A stretch of DNA of 64,000 bases from Caulifigura coniformis (lineage in GTDB: Bacteria; Planctomycetota; Planctomycetia; Planctomycetales; Planctomycetaceae), in the NCBI RefSeq assembly GCF_007745175.1, contig NZ_CP036271.1, positions 5,406,314-5,470,313 of the forward strand, given 5' to 3'. Shown here piece after piece: positions 44,346 to 53,758 of this stretch. Numbering within the stretch: the stretch's first letter is position 1; each line of letters starts with the position of its first letter. The notes beneath the pieces are model-generated. The model worked only from the letters and a program-made list of their open reading frames with translations. It was not told the origin of the DNA and made no database searches. The position numbers were made by a program, and so were the translations under genes.

Positions 44346-45752
44346 TTACTGTCCCGCTTCGCCCCAGACCTTGGGGACCTGGAAACCCGCCGGCTTGGGC
44401 TCGTTCTTCGGAGGAACGGCCTCGGCCGCGAGAACGTCGTAACGGGCCTTCAGTTCCTTCACCTTGTCCGGATGCGATTCGGCCAGGTTGTTCTTCTCGC
44501 TGCGATCCTCGGCGATGTTGAACAACTCCATCCGTTCGCCCATGCGCTGGCGCCGGCGGATCGGCGCACCGCTCGTTTCCACGTTGTCGACGGGGGCGTT
44601 TCCGTTCAGGATCAGCTTCCAGTCACCGATCCGGATCGCCCCTGTCGTCGGCGTCGTGTTGTGGAGGATTTCCGTCCGCGTTGACTTGGCGCCCTGAGTG
44701 ATGGCAGCCCATGCATCACGGCCGTCGAGCGGAGTCTTCTGTTCGAGAGATGCCCCGGCAAGCGTCAGCAGCGTCGGGTAAATGTCGACAATATGCAGCG
44801 GTTCGTTCACGACCGTCCCGGCTTTGATCTTTCCCGGCCAGTGGGCCAGCGCACAGACGCGGACGCCCCCCTCGTACAGCGAGCCTTTGCCGGCGCGGAG
44901 CGTTCCGTTCGTCGCGCCCAGGCCGAGCGGCCCGCCGTTGTCGCTGGAGAACACGATCAGCGTCTTGTCGCGGATCTGCTCGTCGTCGAGGGCTTTCACG
45001 ATGCGCCCGACCTGGTCATCCAGGCACGACATCATCGCGCAGTAGGCGCGGCGCTTCTTGTCCTGAATGTGGGCGTACTTTTCGAGATCCTTCTCCAGCG
45101 CCTGAAGCGGCGAGTGAACGGCGTTGAAGGGGACATACAGGAACAGCGGCTTCGATTTCTCCCGTTCCTTGATGCGGCGGACCGCTTCGTCGCCGATCAG
45201 GACCGTGCTGTACCCTTCATCGCGATTGACCTTGTCGTCTTTGTGCCAGTCGTGACCGCCGTCGCGATCATGCGTGAAGTAGTCGAGCGCGCCGTTGTAG
45301 TGGCCATACTGGTGCTGGAAACCGCGTTTCGTCGGCTGGTACTCCGGTTTGAAGTGGCCGAGGTGCCATTTGCCGGAGATTGCCGTCTCGTAGCCGGCTT
45401 CAGCCAGGGCCGCCGGAAGTGTGCGTTCATCGAGAGGAAGTCCGTGTGCGGCCCACGGACGCACCACGCCAACCTGCAGGCCGTGCCGCATCGGGTAACG
45501 CCCCGTCATGAGTGCGGCCCGGGTGGGCGAGCAGACGGGCTGGACGTAAAACGCCTCGAGCTTGGCGCCGTTGTTGGCAAGGCGGTCCAGGTGCGGCGTC
45601 TTGATCTCATCCCCGTGCCACCCGACGTCGGTGTAACCAAGGTCATCGGCGAGGATGTAGATGAAGTTGGGCTTGCTGGTTTCTGCTGCGCCGAGAAGCG
45701 AACTCTGGACGAGGACAATCGCAGCAAGAAGCCGGGTGAGCAGGCGAGCCAT
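44346..45752 (-). CDS. Secreted type I sulfatase (arylsulfatase family)
   Basis: A 468-residue protein with a signal peptide (residues 1-23). The formylglycine motif is Cys74-Ser-Pro-Thr-Arg78 (VCSPTRAALMTGRYP), matured by a formylglycine-generating enzyme encoded elsewhere. Asp36-Asp37 (ILADDLGYTD) and the later FSSDNGGP supply calcium ligands. SGKWHLGH and PFNAVHSPL hold active-site Lys and His residues. Planctomycetes carry many sulfatases that desulfate algal polysaccharides; the substrate here is unknown. It lies upstream of ligA on the same strand. Confidence 0.95.
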   Translation of the reverse strand: MARLLTRLLAAIVLVQSSLLGAAETSKPNFIYILADDLGYTDVGWHGDEIKTPHLDRLANNGAKLEAFYVQPVCSPTRAALMTGRYPMRHGLQVGVVRPWAAHGLPLDERTLPAALAEAGYETAISGKWHLGHFKPEYQPTKRGFQHQYGHYNGALDYFTHDRDGGHDWHKDDKVNRDEGYSTVLIGDEAVRRIKEREKSKPLFLYVPFNAVHSPLQALEKDLEKYAHIQDKKRRAYCAMMSCLDDQVGRIVKALDDEQIRDKTLIVFSSDNGGPLGLGATNGTLRAGKGSLYEGGVRVCALAHWPGKIKAGTVVNEPLHIVDIYPTLLTLAGASLEQKTPLDGRDAWAAITQGAKSTRTEILHNTTPTTGAIRIGDWKLILNGNAPVDNVETSGAPIRRRQRMGERMELFNIAEDRSEKNNLAESHPDKVKELKARYDVLAAEAVPPKNEPKPAGFQVPKVWGEAGQ

Positions 45753-45838
45753 CTTGAAACCTTTTGGCGCGGAGTTGCGAGCGGATACGTGTCAGTCTCG
45801 CGGAAACCGCGCGCCTTGCAACCGATGCGCAAGGCAGA

Positions 45839-45874
45839 AGCCGAGACCCGGGAGTTGAACCGCGGGTCTCGGCT
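45839..45874. terminator. Hairpin between the ExeA-like and sulfatase genes
   Basis: A perfect 12-bp inverted repeat (45839-45850 against 45863-45874) lies just after the stop of the ExeA-like gene on the minus strand. The downstream bases are CT-rich rather than a T-run. A smaller GCCTTGC/GCAAGGC hairpin follows at about 45813-45836. Confidence 0.5.
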
Positions 45875-45905
45875 CCGTTGGTCGCGTCAGAAAACTGTTC
45901 GCCGG

Positions 45906-47972
45906 TCAGATCCAGTCCGTATTCTTTCGGAGCCGATCCTCGACTTCGCGCCGTCGCTGCCGGATTCGCGAGAAGAGCTGCGCGAACCGCGACTTCACCG
46001 GCTCCGGGGCCGTCGTATGAGCGACTGGAGCCTCGTGTTCGATCACCGCAGGCGCGGGCGACGTCTCGACCACCGGCTCAGCGACATGGTGAGCCGATTC
46101 CTCCGGCGGTTGCACCACGTCGTATTCGACCGGCTGCCGCCACGATTCACGGCCATCGACCGGCATCGGCCGCTCGACGGACGCCTGTCGCAACTGTTCC
46201 TGCAGTCCGCGGATCGTTGCGAGGAGTTCTTCCTCGTGGCCCGCTTCCTCCGGCTCCGCCAGTTCGACGGCCGACTGATGCATCGACGAGGTCGGTTCGT
46301 GAGCGCGGCGCGGCTGTTCCTTCATCGCGTACTGTGAAAGAAACTGCAGCAGTTCCGGGGCCTGCGGCAGCCAGCTCGAGAGCGCCTGCGACGCGCGGTC
46401 GAGCGCCGCATAATGGTCATTGATCACGATTTCTTCGTCGTCGAAATCGTCCGGTTCGAGCTCGTCCAGGAACTGGACATGCCGCGACCAGTGCGCCTCG
46501 ATGGCCGTGTCTTCTTCACTCTCGTCGACGTCATCCGGCTCGGACCATTCCACGGCCGGCTGATGAAGCGTGAATGCGTGTTCGGCGGAGGGCGCAGGCT
46601 CCTCGGGCGGCGCGATCGCGGCCTCCTGCTCCGGCGCTTCCATGACAGGCTCCTCGTCACCTTCGGGCTCGATGACGTCAAACGAGGACATCACTTCGGC
46701 GCTGACCGGCTCCGAGAGTTCGATATCGATCTGGGTCGAGAGCTTCAGCGTCGCCTCGTCCGGTTCCGCCTCGACCGATTCCGGAGCAGGAAGTTCAAGT
46801 TCATGCGAGCCGATCGCTTCAACGGGGACGGCAGGCCAGGGGGCGACCGAAGCGAACAGCGCCGCGTCGGAGATCTCGGGTTCCGGCTGGGAGGCGAGTG
46901 GAGCTTCGAGATGCGGCTCCTCGTGGGAATCGGCCGCATTACCGCCGACTTCGAATACTCCCACGTCCGGCGAATCGCCCCACAGCGGTCCCGGATCGTG
47001 CGAAACGACCTCCGACGGCTCCTGGACGGATTCGAGGTCGCTGTCGCCAGCGGCGGTGAGTGGTGTCTGGACAGTCGCGACGAAGTCGTCCTCCATTGAA
47101 TCTTCGAACGTTTCGTCGTCCATCCCCGAGGCGTCGTCCAGAAGTCCGGCGTCGTTCCAGTGGAGGGGCAGCGATCGCAGGTCTTCGAGCGAATTCCGGG
47201 CGGTTTCGACAGAGACCGGCTTCTCTTCGATCGTATAGGCGGAGAGAAGACAGTGATCGCACAGCTGGTGGATCGCGCGCGGGTTTCCGTCGGCCGCCTT
47301 CACCATGAAGGCCATCGCCTCCTCGGTGAACAGCTGCGTCTTGGCGCCCGCGATCGCCAGTCGCTCGAGGATGTATTCCGCCGACTCGGCCTGTGTCAGC
47401 GGCTCGAGAATGGCATGGCACGCGATCCGCTGGTTCAGCGAATCGAGCGACTGGTCGGCTAGACGCTCCTCCAGTTCCAGCTGGCCTGCCAGCATCAGCC
47501 GCACGGGCGTGGCGCAGCGGGGGGACGGCTCGGCGATTGCGCGCAGTTCCTGCAGGAGTTCCGTCGAGACGAGGTGCGCTTCGTCGACGATGACGATCAG
47601 GCTGCGACCTCGATCGGCCGCCTCCTGTGCCGCCTGCATGATGCACAGCCGGGCTTCGTCTTCCGACAATCCCAGGTATTCCGCCCCCAGTTCGAAGAGA
47701 ATCGCCTGCAGCATGGCCTTCCGGTTGGGAAACTGGGCCGAGCACAGGTAGGCGACGGTGAACATCCCCCGGAGGCGGCTCTGCAGGTCCTGGCAGAGCA
47801 GCGATTTGCCCAGGCCGGGCGATGCCGTCACTACGGCCGTGCCGCAGCCATCCATCAGGCAGCGCAGGAGCTTCTCTCTTGCGTCGACGTAGCCCTCATG
47901 CGCGACGATGCACTCCAGATTGGGTGCAGCGGCGAATGGACGATGCGACAGCGAAAAGAACTTCTCGTACAC
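45906..47972 (-). CDS. ExeA/GspA-type AAA ATPase with long acidic tail
   Basis: The product is 688 residues from a GTG at 47972 with a strong GGAGGAGG Shine-Dalgarno. Residues 1-270 are an ExeA-type AAA ATPase (MYEKFFSLSHRPFAAAPN). The P-loop SPGLGKS (51-57) departs from the usual G-x-x-G-x-GKT at its first Gly. Walker B is LIVIVDEAH (Asp130, Glu131), followed by a sensor region and the helical lid NPRAIHQLCDHCLLSAY. The remaining 400 residues are Glu/Pro/Val-rich and probably disordered. They include an internal repeat of the HQ-x-AVE-x-x-EP type and end in a basic amphipathic helix. ExeA proteins help place type II secretion pores, usually with a peptidoglycan-binding tail; none is seen here. 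No secretion genes are adjacent. Confidence 0.88.
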   Translation of the reverse strand: MYEKFFSLSHRPFAAAPNLECIVAHEGYVDAREKLLRCLMDGCGTAVVTASPGLGKSLLCQDLQSRLRGMFTVAYLCSAQFPNRKAMLQAILFELGAEYLGLSEDEARLCIMQAAQEAADRGRSLIVIVDEAHLVSTELLQELRAIAEPSPRCATPVRLMLAGQLELEERLADQSLDSLNQRIACHAILEPLTQAESAEYILERLAIAGAKTQLFTEEAMAFMVKAADGNPRAIHQLCDHCLLSAYTIEEKPVSVETARNSLEDLRSLPLHWNDAGLLDDASGMDDETFEDSMEDDFVATVQTPLTAAGDSDLESVQEPSEVVSHDPGPLWGDSPDVGVFEVGGNAADSHEEPHLEAPLASQPEPEISDAALFASVAPWPAVPVEAIGSHELELPAPESVEAEPDEATLKLSTQIDIELSEPVSAEVMSSFDVIEPEGDEEPVMEAPEQEAAIAPPEEPAPSAEHAFTLHQPAVEWSEPDDVDESEEDTAIEAHWSRHVQFLDELEPDDFDDEEIVINDHYAALDRASQALSSWLPQAPELLQFLSQYAMKEQPRRAHEPTSSMHQSAVELAEPEEAGHEEELLATIRGLQEQLRQASVERPMPVDGRESWRQPVEYDVVQPPEESAHHVAEPVVETSPAPAVIEHEAPVAHTTAPEPVKSRFAQLFSRIRQRRREVEDRLRKNTDWI

Positions 47973-48159
47973 GAGTCCCCGCCTCCTCCATGAGCCGGCC
48001 TGGATGAACAGGCCGCGCGAAGTGATCCAGCGTTGTCATCGAGCGCGACGGCAGTTTGGCTGCAAGCGATTCGATCGTCCGAGCCAGTGCAGACGGAACT
48101 CTCCGGAGTGACGTGAACTGGTCAAGCACGTCAAACTGCGGAGACTGTTCCGGCTTCAT
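47896..48159 (-). CDS. Possible small open reading frame overlapping the ExeA-like start
   Basis: An 87-codon frame starts at an ATG with AGG nine bases upstream. It contains the Shine-Dalgarno of the ExeA-like gene and overlaps that gene by 77 bp. The first 60 residues (MKPEQSPQFDVLDQFTSLRR) are plausible protein; the last 25 are Arg/Cys-rich and look like an out-of-frame shadow. It could be a coupled leader peptide or chance. The rest of the 404-bp gap 47973-48376 shows no recognisable feature. Confidence 0.25.
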   Translation of the reverse strand: MKPEQSPQFDVLDQFTSLRRVPSALARTIESLAAKLPSRSMTTLDHFARPVHPGRLMEEAGTRVREVLFAVASSIRRCTQSGVHRRA

Positions 48160-48376
48160 GAAATATACCTGCGCGTTCTCACGAGGTTGGCTCAACCTTC
48201 GTCTGAATTCAGCGCTTCAACATCGGGAAGGCCCGGAACGTGCTCAAACTTGAAAGCCGCGTATCGCCGCCATTAACGTTCTCCCGTCACTTTCGCCGAG
48301 TGATGAAAAGGAGCCCGCCAGGGGACCGGTGTGTTGGCCGGGGTCGGCTCTGGGACATCACTCTCACGAGTGTCGG

Positions 48377-48802
48377 ATGTTGGACGATCAGAGCACGCGG
48401 GTACAAAGCCTGTACGAGGAAGCCCTTCAGGAAGCAGACCGCTTCAAGTGGCTGGAGAGCGAACGCTGTCGACGCGATGTCGGGCCTCAGGCGCTTGAAG
48501 AATGGTCCGACCGGTACTGGGCGACCTTTCTCCGATGGAAACGGCTGGAACACCTCTACGGCCGCCGGCGGTACATCGAATTCGAAGAGGACTGCTTCGG
48601 CCGGCTGACGGCCGACCCCGGTGACCCGGCGCTGCAGTTTCTGACGCGGCGATTCGTCGAAGACCGGTGGGAAAACCTCAACTACTTCTGCGGGGCCGTC
48701 CCCGCCTGCAGTCGCGACCGCCTTCTGACGTGGCTGGAACTCCTGGGAATCAACCAGTTACGTCAATTCTCTCCGCCGCGGTGGTTCCTCGAGGCGGCCT
48801 GA
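48377..48802 (+). CDS. Hypothetical protein
   Basis: A 141-residue soluble protein beginning MLDDQSTRVQSLYEEALQEADR. The upstream in-frame GTG at 48329 adds 16 unlikely residues. It is mostly helical, rich in Trp, Arg and Glu, with a central YIEFEEDCFGRL segment and the end SPPRWFLEAA. No signal peptide is present and no family was recognised. It is divergent from the ExeA-like ATPase gene. Confidence 0.6.
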   Translation: MLDDQSTRVQSLYEEALQEADRFKWLESERCRRDVGPQALEEWSDRYWATFLRWKRLEHLYGRRRYIEFEEDCFGRLTADPGDPALQFLTRRFVEDRWENLNYFCGAVPACSRDRLLTWLELLGINQLRQFSPPRWFLEAA

Positions 48803-48985
48803 ACTCTTTCACTTCGGCCCCTTGGCAGGGGCCTCTGGAGCAACCGCTACAACAGGTAGAAGTCGCGTGGCTTGCCGGCAGGCCCCAGCCTGCGTGTCTT
48901 CCCGGCAGAATTTGCCGATGGCAGCCCGGCCGTCTGACCGATTCCCTTGGCGTGGAAGTTTTCCCTCCCTCCCAAGGTGACTCAC

Positions 48986-49201
48986 ATGAAGCGGTTTCTT
49001 CTCGTCCTGGCTGCCTTCGCCGTCGTCGCGTCTTCGGAAGCCCAGGCGGCTCAGCGATACTACTACCGGTCGGCTTACCGTCCGGCCCGGACCTACAACT
49101 ACAGCTATAACACCGGCCGTTCACAGGGAGCGTTCTCCCGGCTGATGGAACTCGAGCGCGCCAAGAACGCGTGGCTCCGCCAGACGTTCCTCGGTTATTG
49201 A
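48986..49201 (+). CDS. Small secreted Tyr-rich protein
   Basis: A 71-residue product from the ATG at 48986 (AAGGTGA upstream). A signal peptide (FLLVLAAFAVVASSEAQA) is followed by a mature peptide of about 50 residues. That peptide starts with a Tyr/Arg-rich stretch (RYYYRSAYRPARTYNYSYN) and ends in a helix (FSRLMELERAKNAWLRQTF). Family unknown; such short secreted peptides are common in planctomycetes and often missed. Confidence 0.65.
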   Translation: MKRFLLVLAAFAVVASSEAQAAQRYYYRSAYRPARTYNYSYNTGRSQGAFSRLMELERAKNAWLRQTFLGY

Positions 49202-49459
49202 TCGTCCCCTCGCAGATCGATGCACTCCCCGGGGATGCCGTCCGTAGCGGCCGTCGGGGATGACGATCCTGCGGGCGATCTGGCCGCGCGGATTCCAGAC
49301 GAGCCGGCTGCGTGACTCCCACGCGCGGCCGCGACCCTTTTCAACGACGGTTCCAGGCGGAATGATGCGCGTGCGCCGCGTCCCCGTGACAGCGTGCGTC
49401 CACCCGCCCGGCGACGCCGCCGGTGCTGCTCAACTTTCCCGCCCTCAAGGCGCGAGACC

Positions 49460-50269
49460 GTGACGCTGCCGCCTCCGCCCGTTCCGCCTGGACCCGAGTT
49501 TGACACCGCCCGTGCCGACATCGGCATCGTGGTGGCGCTGCACATGGAGATCGCTCCCTTTCTCGATCGCTGTGAGCAGGTGCACAAGTACACCGGCGGC
49601 CCCTTCGTGTTTCGCGGAGGAAAGCTTGGCCAGCTCCGGATCGCTGTGGTCGAGACGGGCCCCGGCGCCTCACTCGCTGCGCGGGGCACTCGCGCCCTGC
49701 TCGATGCCCATCGCCCCGACTGGGTGATCTCCGTGGGCTTCTCCGGCTCGATCGTCCCCACCGTCGTCCTGGGGGATCTGGTGGTTGCCACCTCGATTCG
49801 CTCCCACGACGCCCGGGAACTGAAATTCGACGTCCGATTCGAGGCCGATCCCGATACCGGCCTGCATGCCGGTCCACTGTTCTGTGCCGACCACATCCTG
49901 CGAACGGTGACGGAGAAGAAGCTGGCGGCCACGAAAACGGGCTGCCTTGCCGTCGACCTCGAGAGTTTCGCGGTGGCCGATACCTGCCGCGCCGCCGGAC
50001 AGAAGTTCCTGGCGATTCGCGGGATCAGTGACGACCTGACGGCCGACCTGCCCGCCGAGGCGTTGGCGATTTTCGCCGCGCAGGGCTTCAAACGCTGGGG
50101 AGTGGTGGCGGGATCGCTGTTCCGCAAACCGTCCAGCGTGCAGAACCTCTGGGAACTGCGAGGCCAGGCGATGCGCGCTGCAGACGCCATGGCCGCCTTT
50201 CTTCCACAGGTGATTCCTTCGCTGCCGCTCTCCTCAGATTCCAGTGAAGTCGGTCAGCCGCGGCCTTAG
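49460..50269 (+). CDS. Phosphorylase-fold nucleosidase (MTA/SAH nucleosidase-like)
   Basis: The product is 269 residues from a GTG at 49460, chosen because the preceding 22 codons are Arg/Pro-rich without homology. The purine-nucleoside-phosphorylase/Pfs fold is clear. IGIVVALHMEIAPFLDRC carries the acidic residue at the adenine site, VVETGPGASLAARGTRALLD the phosphate/ribose loop, and VISVGFSGSIVPTVVLGDLVVA the next strand. LAVDLESFAVADTCRAAG and AIRGISDDL are the ribose-binding Glu and Asp motifs. It would cleave methylthioadenosine, S-adenosylhomocysteine or a related nucleoside. HpnG-type hopanoid-linked phosphorylases are an alternative, but no hpn genes are nearby. Confidence 0.85.
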   Translation: MTLPPPPVPPGPEFDTARADIGIVVALHMEIAPFLDRCEQVHKYTGGPFVFRGGKLGQLRIAVVETGPGASLAARGTRALLDAHRPDWVISVGFSGSIVPTVVLGDLVVATSIRSHDARELKFDVRFEADPDTGLHAGPLFCADHILRTVTEKKLAATKTGCLAVDLESFAVADTCRAAGQKFLAIRGISDDLTADLPAEALAIFAAQGFKRWGVVAGSLFRKPSSVQNLWELRGQAMRAADAMAAFLPQVIPSLPLSSDSSEVGQPRP

Positions 50270-50364
50270 ATCGTCCAGCCAATCCCACACGCCGCGGGCT
50301 CGAAGCCTGCGCCGGATGTCGGTCTCCGCTGTTGAAGGCCCTTTGCGGCGGGCTGATGGGCCAC

Positions 50365-50566
50365 GTGTGACGACCTGTGACGGAGACCTGTGACAGCAGA
50401 AAATGGTCTGAACCCCTGGGGATTCGTGACCTGTGACACCTGTGACATGTGTGACAAGTTTTTGGAGGTCATTTGCCCTCCGACTCGCCCGGTCAGCACT
50501 CGTCTGTCCTGAATTGCCAAAGAACGAACTCTCTCCCTCTACGGGAGAGGTTGCGCGCGGGGCAGA
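50365..50566 (+). repeat. TGTGAC-rich dispersed repeat, copy C (long form)
   Basis: Lies in the 421-bp gap 50270-50690. TGTGAC units at 50367-50395 are followed by a diverged core (GGTCTGAACCCCTGGGGATT) and a 9-bp-period block (50431-50455). The tail contains TTGCCAAAGAACGAA and GAGGTTGCGCGCGGGGCAG, shared with copy B in the same order and spacing. A CTCTCCC-GGGAGAG hairpin lies at 50531-50549. The rest of the gap holds no recognised gene. Confidence 0.85.
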
Positions 50567-50690
50567 ATTGAGCGTGCCAGGAGCCTGGGGGCGCTGGCCG
50601 GACCCTTGTGGGGGCGATGTTCAGCAGTGTGACGGCCGAGTTCGAATGTCCAGACACGCTGGCTTGTTCTCGGGAGTTCGCCAGTCGGCT

Positions 50691-53585
50691 TCAGTCGACG
50701 TAGCGGAAGTCGACACTGGAAAAGACGGTTTGCACCAGGTTCGTCCAGGCGCGATCGCTCGTCAGTTCGACCCCGGCATCTTTCAGATAGGTCATCGCGG
50801 CGTAGCGTTCCTCCGGGCTCGGGCGTCGCCCCAGCGCGGATTCGTAGAGCGTATTGAGCCGTTCCTCATCAGACGTGGCCGACTTCATGACCCAGGCCGC
50901 CGTTGTCGCCGCGGAACTCCGCACGAAGTCGCTGTTCATCAGGTACAGCGCCTGGGTCGGGAGCGTCGATGTCGCCCGTTTACCGGTCGACAGGTTCGGG
51001 TCGGGGAAGTCGAACGTCGTGAAGGTGTCGGGCAGGCAGTTCCGAAGGACCGGCAGATAGACGCTGCGGCGTCCCTCGTCGAACTGGTAACCGTATTCCG
51101 CCTTCGTTCCGGGGCGGATCATGTCTCCCGACATCGTCAGGTCGAGCGTGCCGCTGACCATCTGCAGCGCATCGCGAATCGCCTCGGCATCGAGCCGTTT
51201 CCGGTTCTGCGAGGCCAGCCACTTGTTCTCGGGATCAGCCCCAACCGCTTTCTCCTGCCGGTCGGAACTCATGCGATACGTCTGTGACAGCATCAGCCGC
51301 CGGATGAGCCCCTTGGTCGACCAGCCGTCCGCGATGAATTCCGAAGCGAGGTGGTCGAGCAACTCGGGGTGCGTCGGCCGGTCTCCGGGAATTCCGAAGT
51401 TATCGACCGATCGAACAATCCCTTCGTTGAAGAGCTTCTGCCAGACGCGGTTCACATAAACGCGGGCCGTCAGCGGATTGTCCGGGCCGGCGATCCACTG
51501 GGCCAGTTCGAGCCGCCCGCTGGCCGTCTCGGGAATCTGCGGCGCCGGTCCGCGCATTGCCACCTGCAGGAACGAGCGGGGGACAGTCTCCCCGAGTTGA
51601 TGCACGTTGCCGCGAATGCAGACGTGGTAATCCGCCATCTTCTGTTCGTCCTGGATCGACAGGACCAGCGGCGGAGCAGGTGGAGCTTCTTTCTTCAGTT
51701 TCGCGAGCGACTTCGCCAGCTCCTTGTGCTGGGCCTCCATCCGTTCGCGGCGGGCGGAGGATTCGACTGCGTCGTCGGTCGGAGCGACGGCGACCTCGTT
51801 GGCCGCGCCATTCCGCGACGCGTCGTCGGAGGCAGCGGGAACAAACCAGATGGCGTCTGCGATGACATGGCCGTCATCAACGCCGTCGTTCGAGATCGAA
51901 ACGATGGCGGCCACGTCGTTCGTGAACGTGAAGCGACCGACGGACTGGAACAGGCCATCCACGTCGGGCTGCTGCTGCTGGTTCACGCGGACCAGCGTTT
52001 CCCCGTCGCGATGGATCACGCGGACCGGAGTCTTCGACGAACGCGATGGAGAAAAGTTGTAGGCGACGCGCACCTCATACACGCCGGACTTTGGCAGGTC
52101 AGCCCGGAAAACCACCTTCTTCTCGCCCATGCCGGTCCGGCCATCGTGGACGTAGCCCGAACCGACGTATGACTTGAGGAAGCCCGAACTGATCCAGTCT
52201 CCGGTGACTTCCGCGTTCGAGTCGTCGACGACCACGCCCGGAAGCGACAGGGGATCGTCGACAATGTGCGGCTTTCCGGCTTCCGGCAGGGCGGCCGTCG
52301 AGCGCATCTTCTTCAGCTCCGGCTCGAGGGCCGACATCTGCTTTTGAACCGCGGCCATTTCCTGGGCATGGCTCTCGAGAACCGCCTGTTCTTCGGCCGG
52401 CAGAGGAGTCGGACGCTTCACCCAGGTCGAGACGTTGTCGTGGATCAGGGTCTGCGTGCTGCGGAAGATGCCCACCATCGCGTAATAGTCGCGCGTCGGG
52501 ATCGGATCGAACTTGTGATCGTGGCACCGCGCGCAGCCGATCGTCATCCCCATGAACGCCCGGCCCAGGGTGTCGATCTGCTCATCGATCACGTCCATCC
52601 GCAGCTGTTCTTTGTCCTGCTCTTCGTAGTTGGTCGGGCCGAGCACGAGAAACGCGGTGCCCGTGAGCTGATCCCTTCCCTGATCGTGGTTGTCGTATGG
52701 AAGGAGGTCGCCGGCGATCTGTTCGATGACGAAACGGTCGAACGGCTTGTCGACGTTGAAGCTGTTGATGACGTAGTCCCGGTATCGCCAGGCGGCCCCG
52801 AAGAACATCGAGCGGCCGCCGCCCGTAGTGTCGGCGTATCGGGCCACGTCCAGCCAGTGCCTTCCCCAGCGCTCCCCGAAGTGAGGCGCCGCGAGGAGGC
52901 GATCGACGACGCGGGCAAACGCCTCGTCATCGGGGGCCGGATCGTTGACGAAGGCGGCGATCTCTTCCGGCCTGGGAGGCAGCCCCCACAGGTCGAATGT
53001 GGCCCGCCGGATGAGCGTCACCCGGTCCGCCGCAGGCGCGGCTTCGAGGCCTGTCTCGCGGCGCTTCGCGTCCACGAACCGATCGATTCCGCAGCCGGAC
53101 CAACGGGAATCTGCGACCGCCGGCAGCATGGGCCGGGAGATCGGCTGAAAGGCCCAGAACTGACGTCCGGCTTCGATGTCGATTGTCTTCGCGACCAACG
53201 GCCCGGAGCCGGTGCGGGGATCGACGGCCCCCTCGCGGATCCATTGCTCGAAATTGCGGACGACGTCGTCCCCCAGCTTTCCTTTGGGCGGCATTTCGAA
53301 ATCTTCGAAACGCAGCGCGGACATCAGCAGGCTCTCGTCCGGTTTTCCGGGCACGATCGCCGGGCCGCTATCTCCTCCCTGGAGCAGCCCTTCTCGCGAG
53401 TCGAGCAGCAGGCCGCCTCGAACGGCTTTCGCGCCGGCGGCGTGACATTCGTAGCACTGGTCAATCAGGACTGGCCGGATCTTCGATTCGAAGAACTTGA
53501 GCTTCGCTGTGTCTGGCTCAGCCGCGCGCACCGCGGTCGCGGTCAACAACACGATCGCCAACAGCCCACACCGTGTTCGCTGCAT
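50691..53585 (-). CDS. Planctomycete cytochrome C / DUF1549 / DUF1553 protein with golvesin-like domain
   Basis: A 964-residue exported protein (signal peptide to about residue 22). A c-haem motif CYECH (Cys44, Cys47, His48) begins the PSCyt1 domain. DUF1549 contains a second motif, CARCHDHKFDP. Residues of about 430-560 resemble a golvesin/xanthan-lyase-type carbohydrate-binding module (WISSGFLKSYVGSGYVHDG, YEVRVAYNFSPSRSSKTPV). DUF1553 follows, with TLPTQALYLMNSDF near the end. It shares architecture with the protein at 23810, but the middle module is different. No DUF1501 partner gene adjoins it here. Confidence 0.93.
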   Translation of the reverse strand: MQRTRCGLLAIVLLTATAVRAAEPDTAKLKFFESKIRPVLIDQCYECHAAGAKAVRGGLLLDSREGLLQGGDSGPAIVPGKPDESLLMSALRFEDFEMPPKGKLGDDVVRNFEQWIREGAVDPRTGSGPLVAKTIDIEAGRQFWAFQPISRPMLPAVADSRWSGCGIDRFVDAKRRETGLEAAPAADRVTLIRRATFDLWGLPPRPEEIAAFVNDPAPDDEAFARVVDRLLAAPHFGERWGRHWLDVARYADTTGGGRSMFFGAAWRYRDYVINSFNVDKPFDRFVIEQIAGDLLPYDNHDQGRDQLTGTAFLVLGPTNYEEQDKEQLRMDVIDEQIDTLGRAFMGMTIGCARCHDHKFDPIPTRDYYAMVGIFRSTQTLIHDNVSTWVKRPTPLPAEEQAVLESHAQEMAAVQKQMSALEPELKKMRSTAALPEAGKPHIVDDPLSLPGVVVDDSNAEVTGDWISSGFLKSYVGSGYVHDGRTGMGEKKVVFRADLPKSGVYEVRVAYNFSPSRSSKTPVRVIHRDGETLVRVNQQQQPDVDGLFQSVGRFTFTNDVAAIVSISNDGVDDGHVIADAIWFVPAASDDASRNGAANEVAVAPTDDAVESSARRERMEAQHKELAKSLAKLKKEAPPAPPLVLSIQDEQKMADYHVCIRGNVHQLGETVPRSFLQVAMRGPAPQIPETASGRLELAQWIAGPDNPLTARVYVNRVWQKLFNEGIVRSVDNFGIPGDRPTHPELLDHLASEFIADGWSTKGLIRRLMLSQTYRMSSDRQEKAVGADPENKWLASQNRKRLDAEAIRDALQMVSGTLDLTMSGDMIRPGTKAEYGYQFDEGRRSVYLPVLRNCLPDTFTTFDFPDPNLSTGKRATSTLPTQALYLMNSDFVRSSAATTAAWVMKSATSDEERLNTLYESALGRRPSPEERYAAMTYLKDAGVELTSDRAWTNLVQTVFSSVDFRYVD

Positions 53586-53696
53586 AGGTTCCTCGATCGA
53601 CCTCGCACCAGCTCTTTACTCTACACCGCCCTGAGTCGACAGATAAGCGAGAACCGAAATTCCGCACGTCTGTTGAGGGGCCCCGGCAGTGCGAAT

Positions 53697-53758
53697 GACG
53701 GCCGTACCCCGGTGTTCCGGACCCGAGAGGGGGCCGTCACTGGCACGGGATGCCCGTG
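53697..53758 (+). promoter_or_regulatory. Structured leader upstream of the BtuF-like gene
   Basis: A 7-bp stem (53697-53703 against 53732-53738) encloses a CCGG-TGTT-CCGG hairpin. A second perfect stem, CACGGG (53744-53749) against CCCGTG (53753-53758), follows. Together they could fold into a compact leader RNA about 50 nt before the start codon. I could not match it to the cobalamin riboswitch consensus. Confidence 0.35.

Noticed and set aside
45813-45874. tRNA gene
   Set aside because: The two adjacent hairpins do not form a cloverleaf and lack an anticodon arm and acceptor stem.
44793-46337. 514-codon frame on the plus strand
   Set aside because: Antisense to the sulfatase and the ExeA-like tail; no homology or ribosome-binding site.
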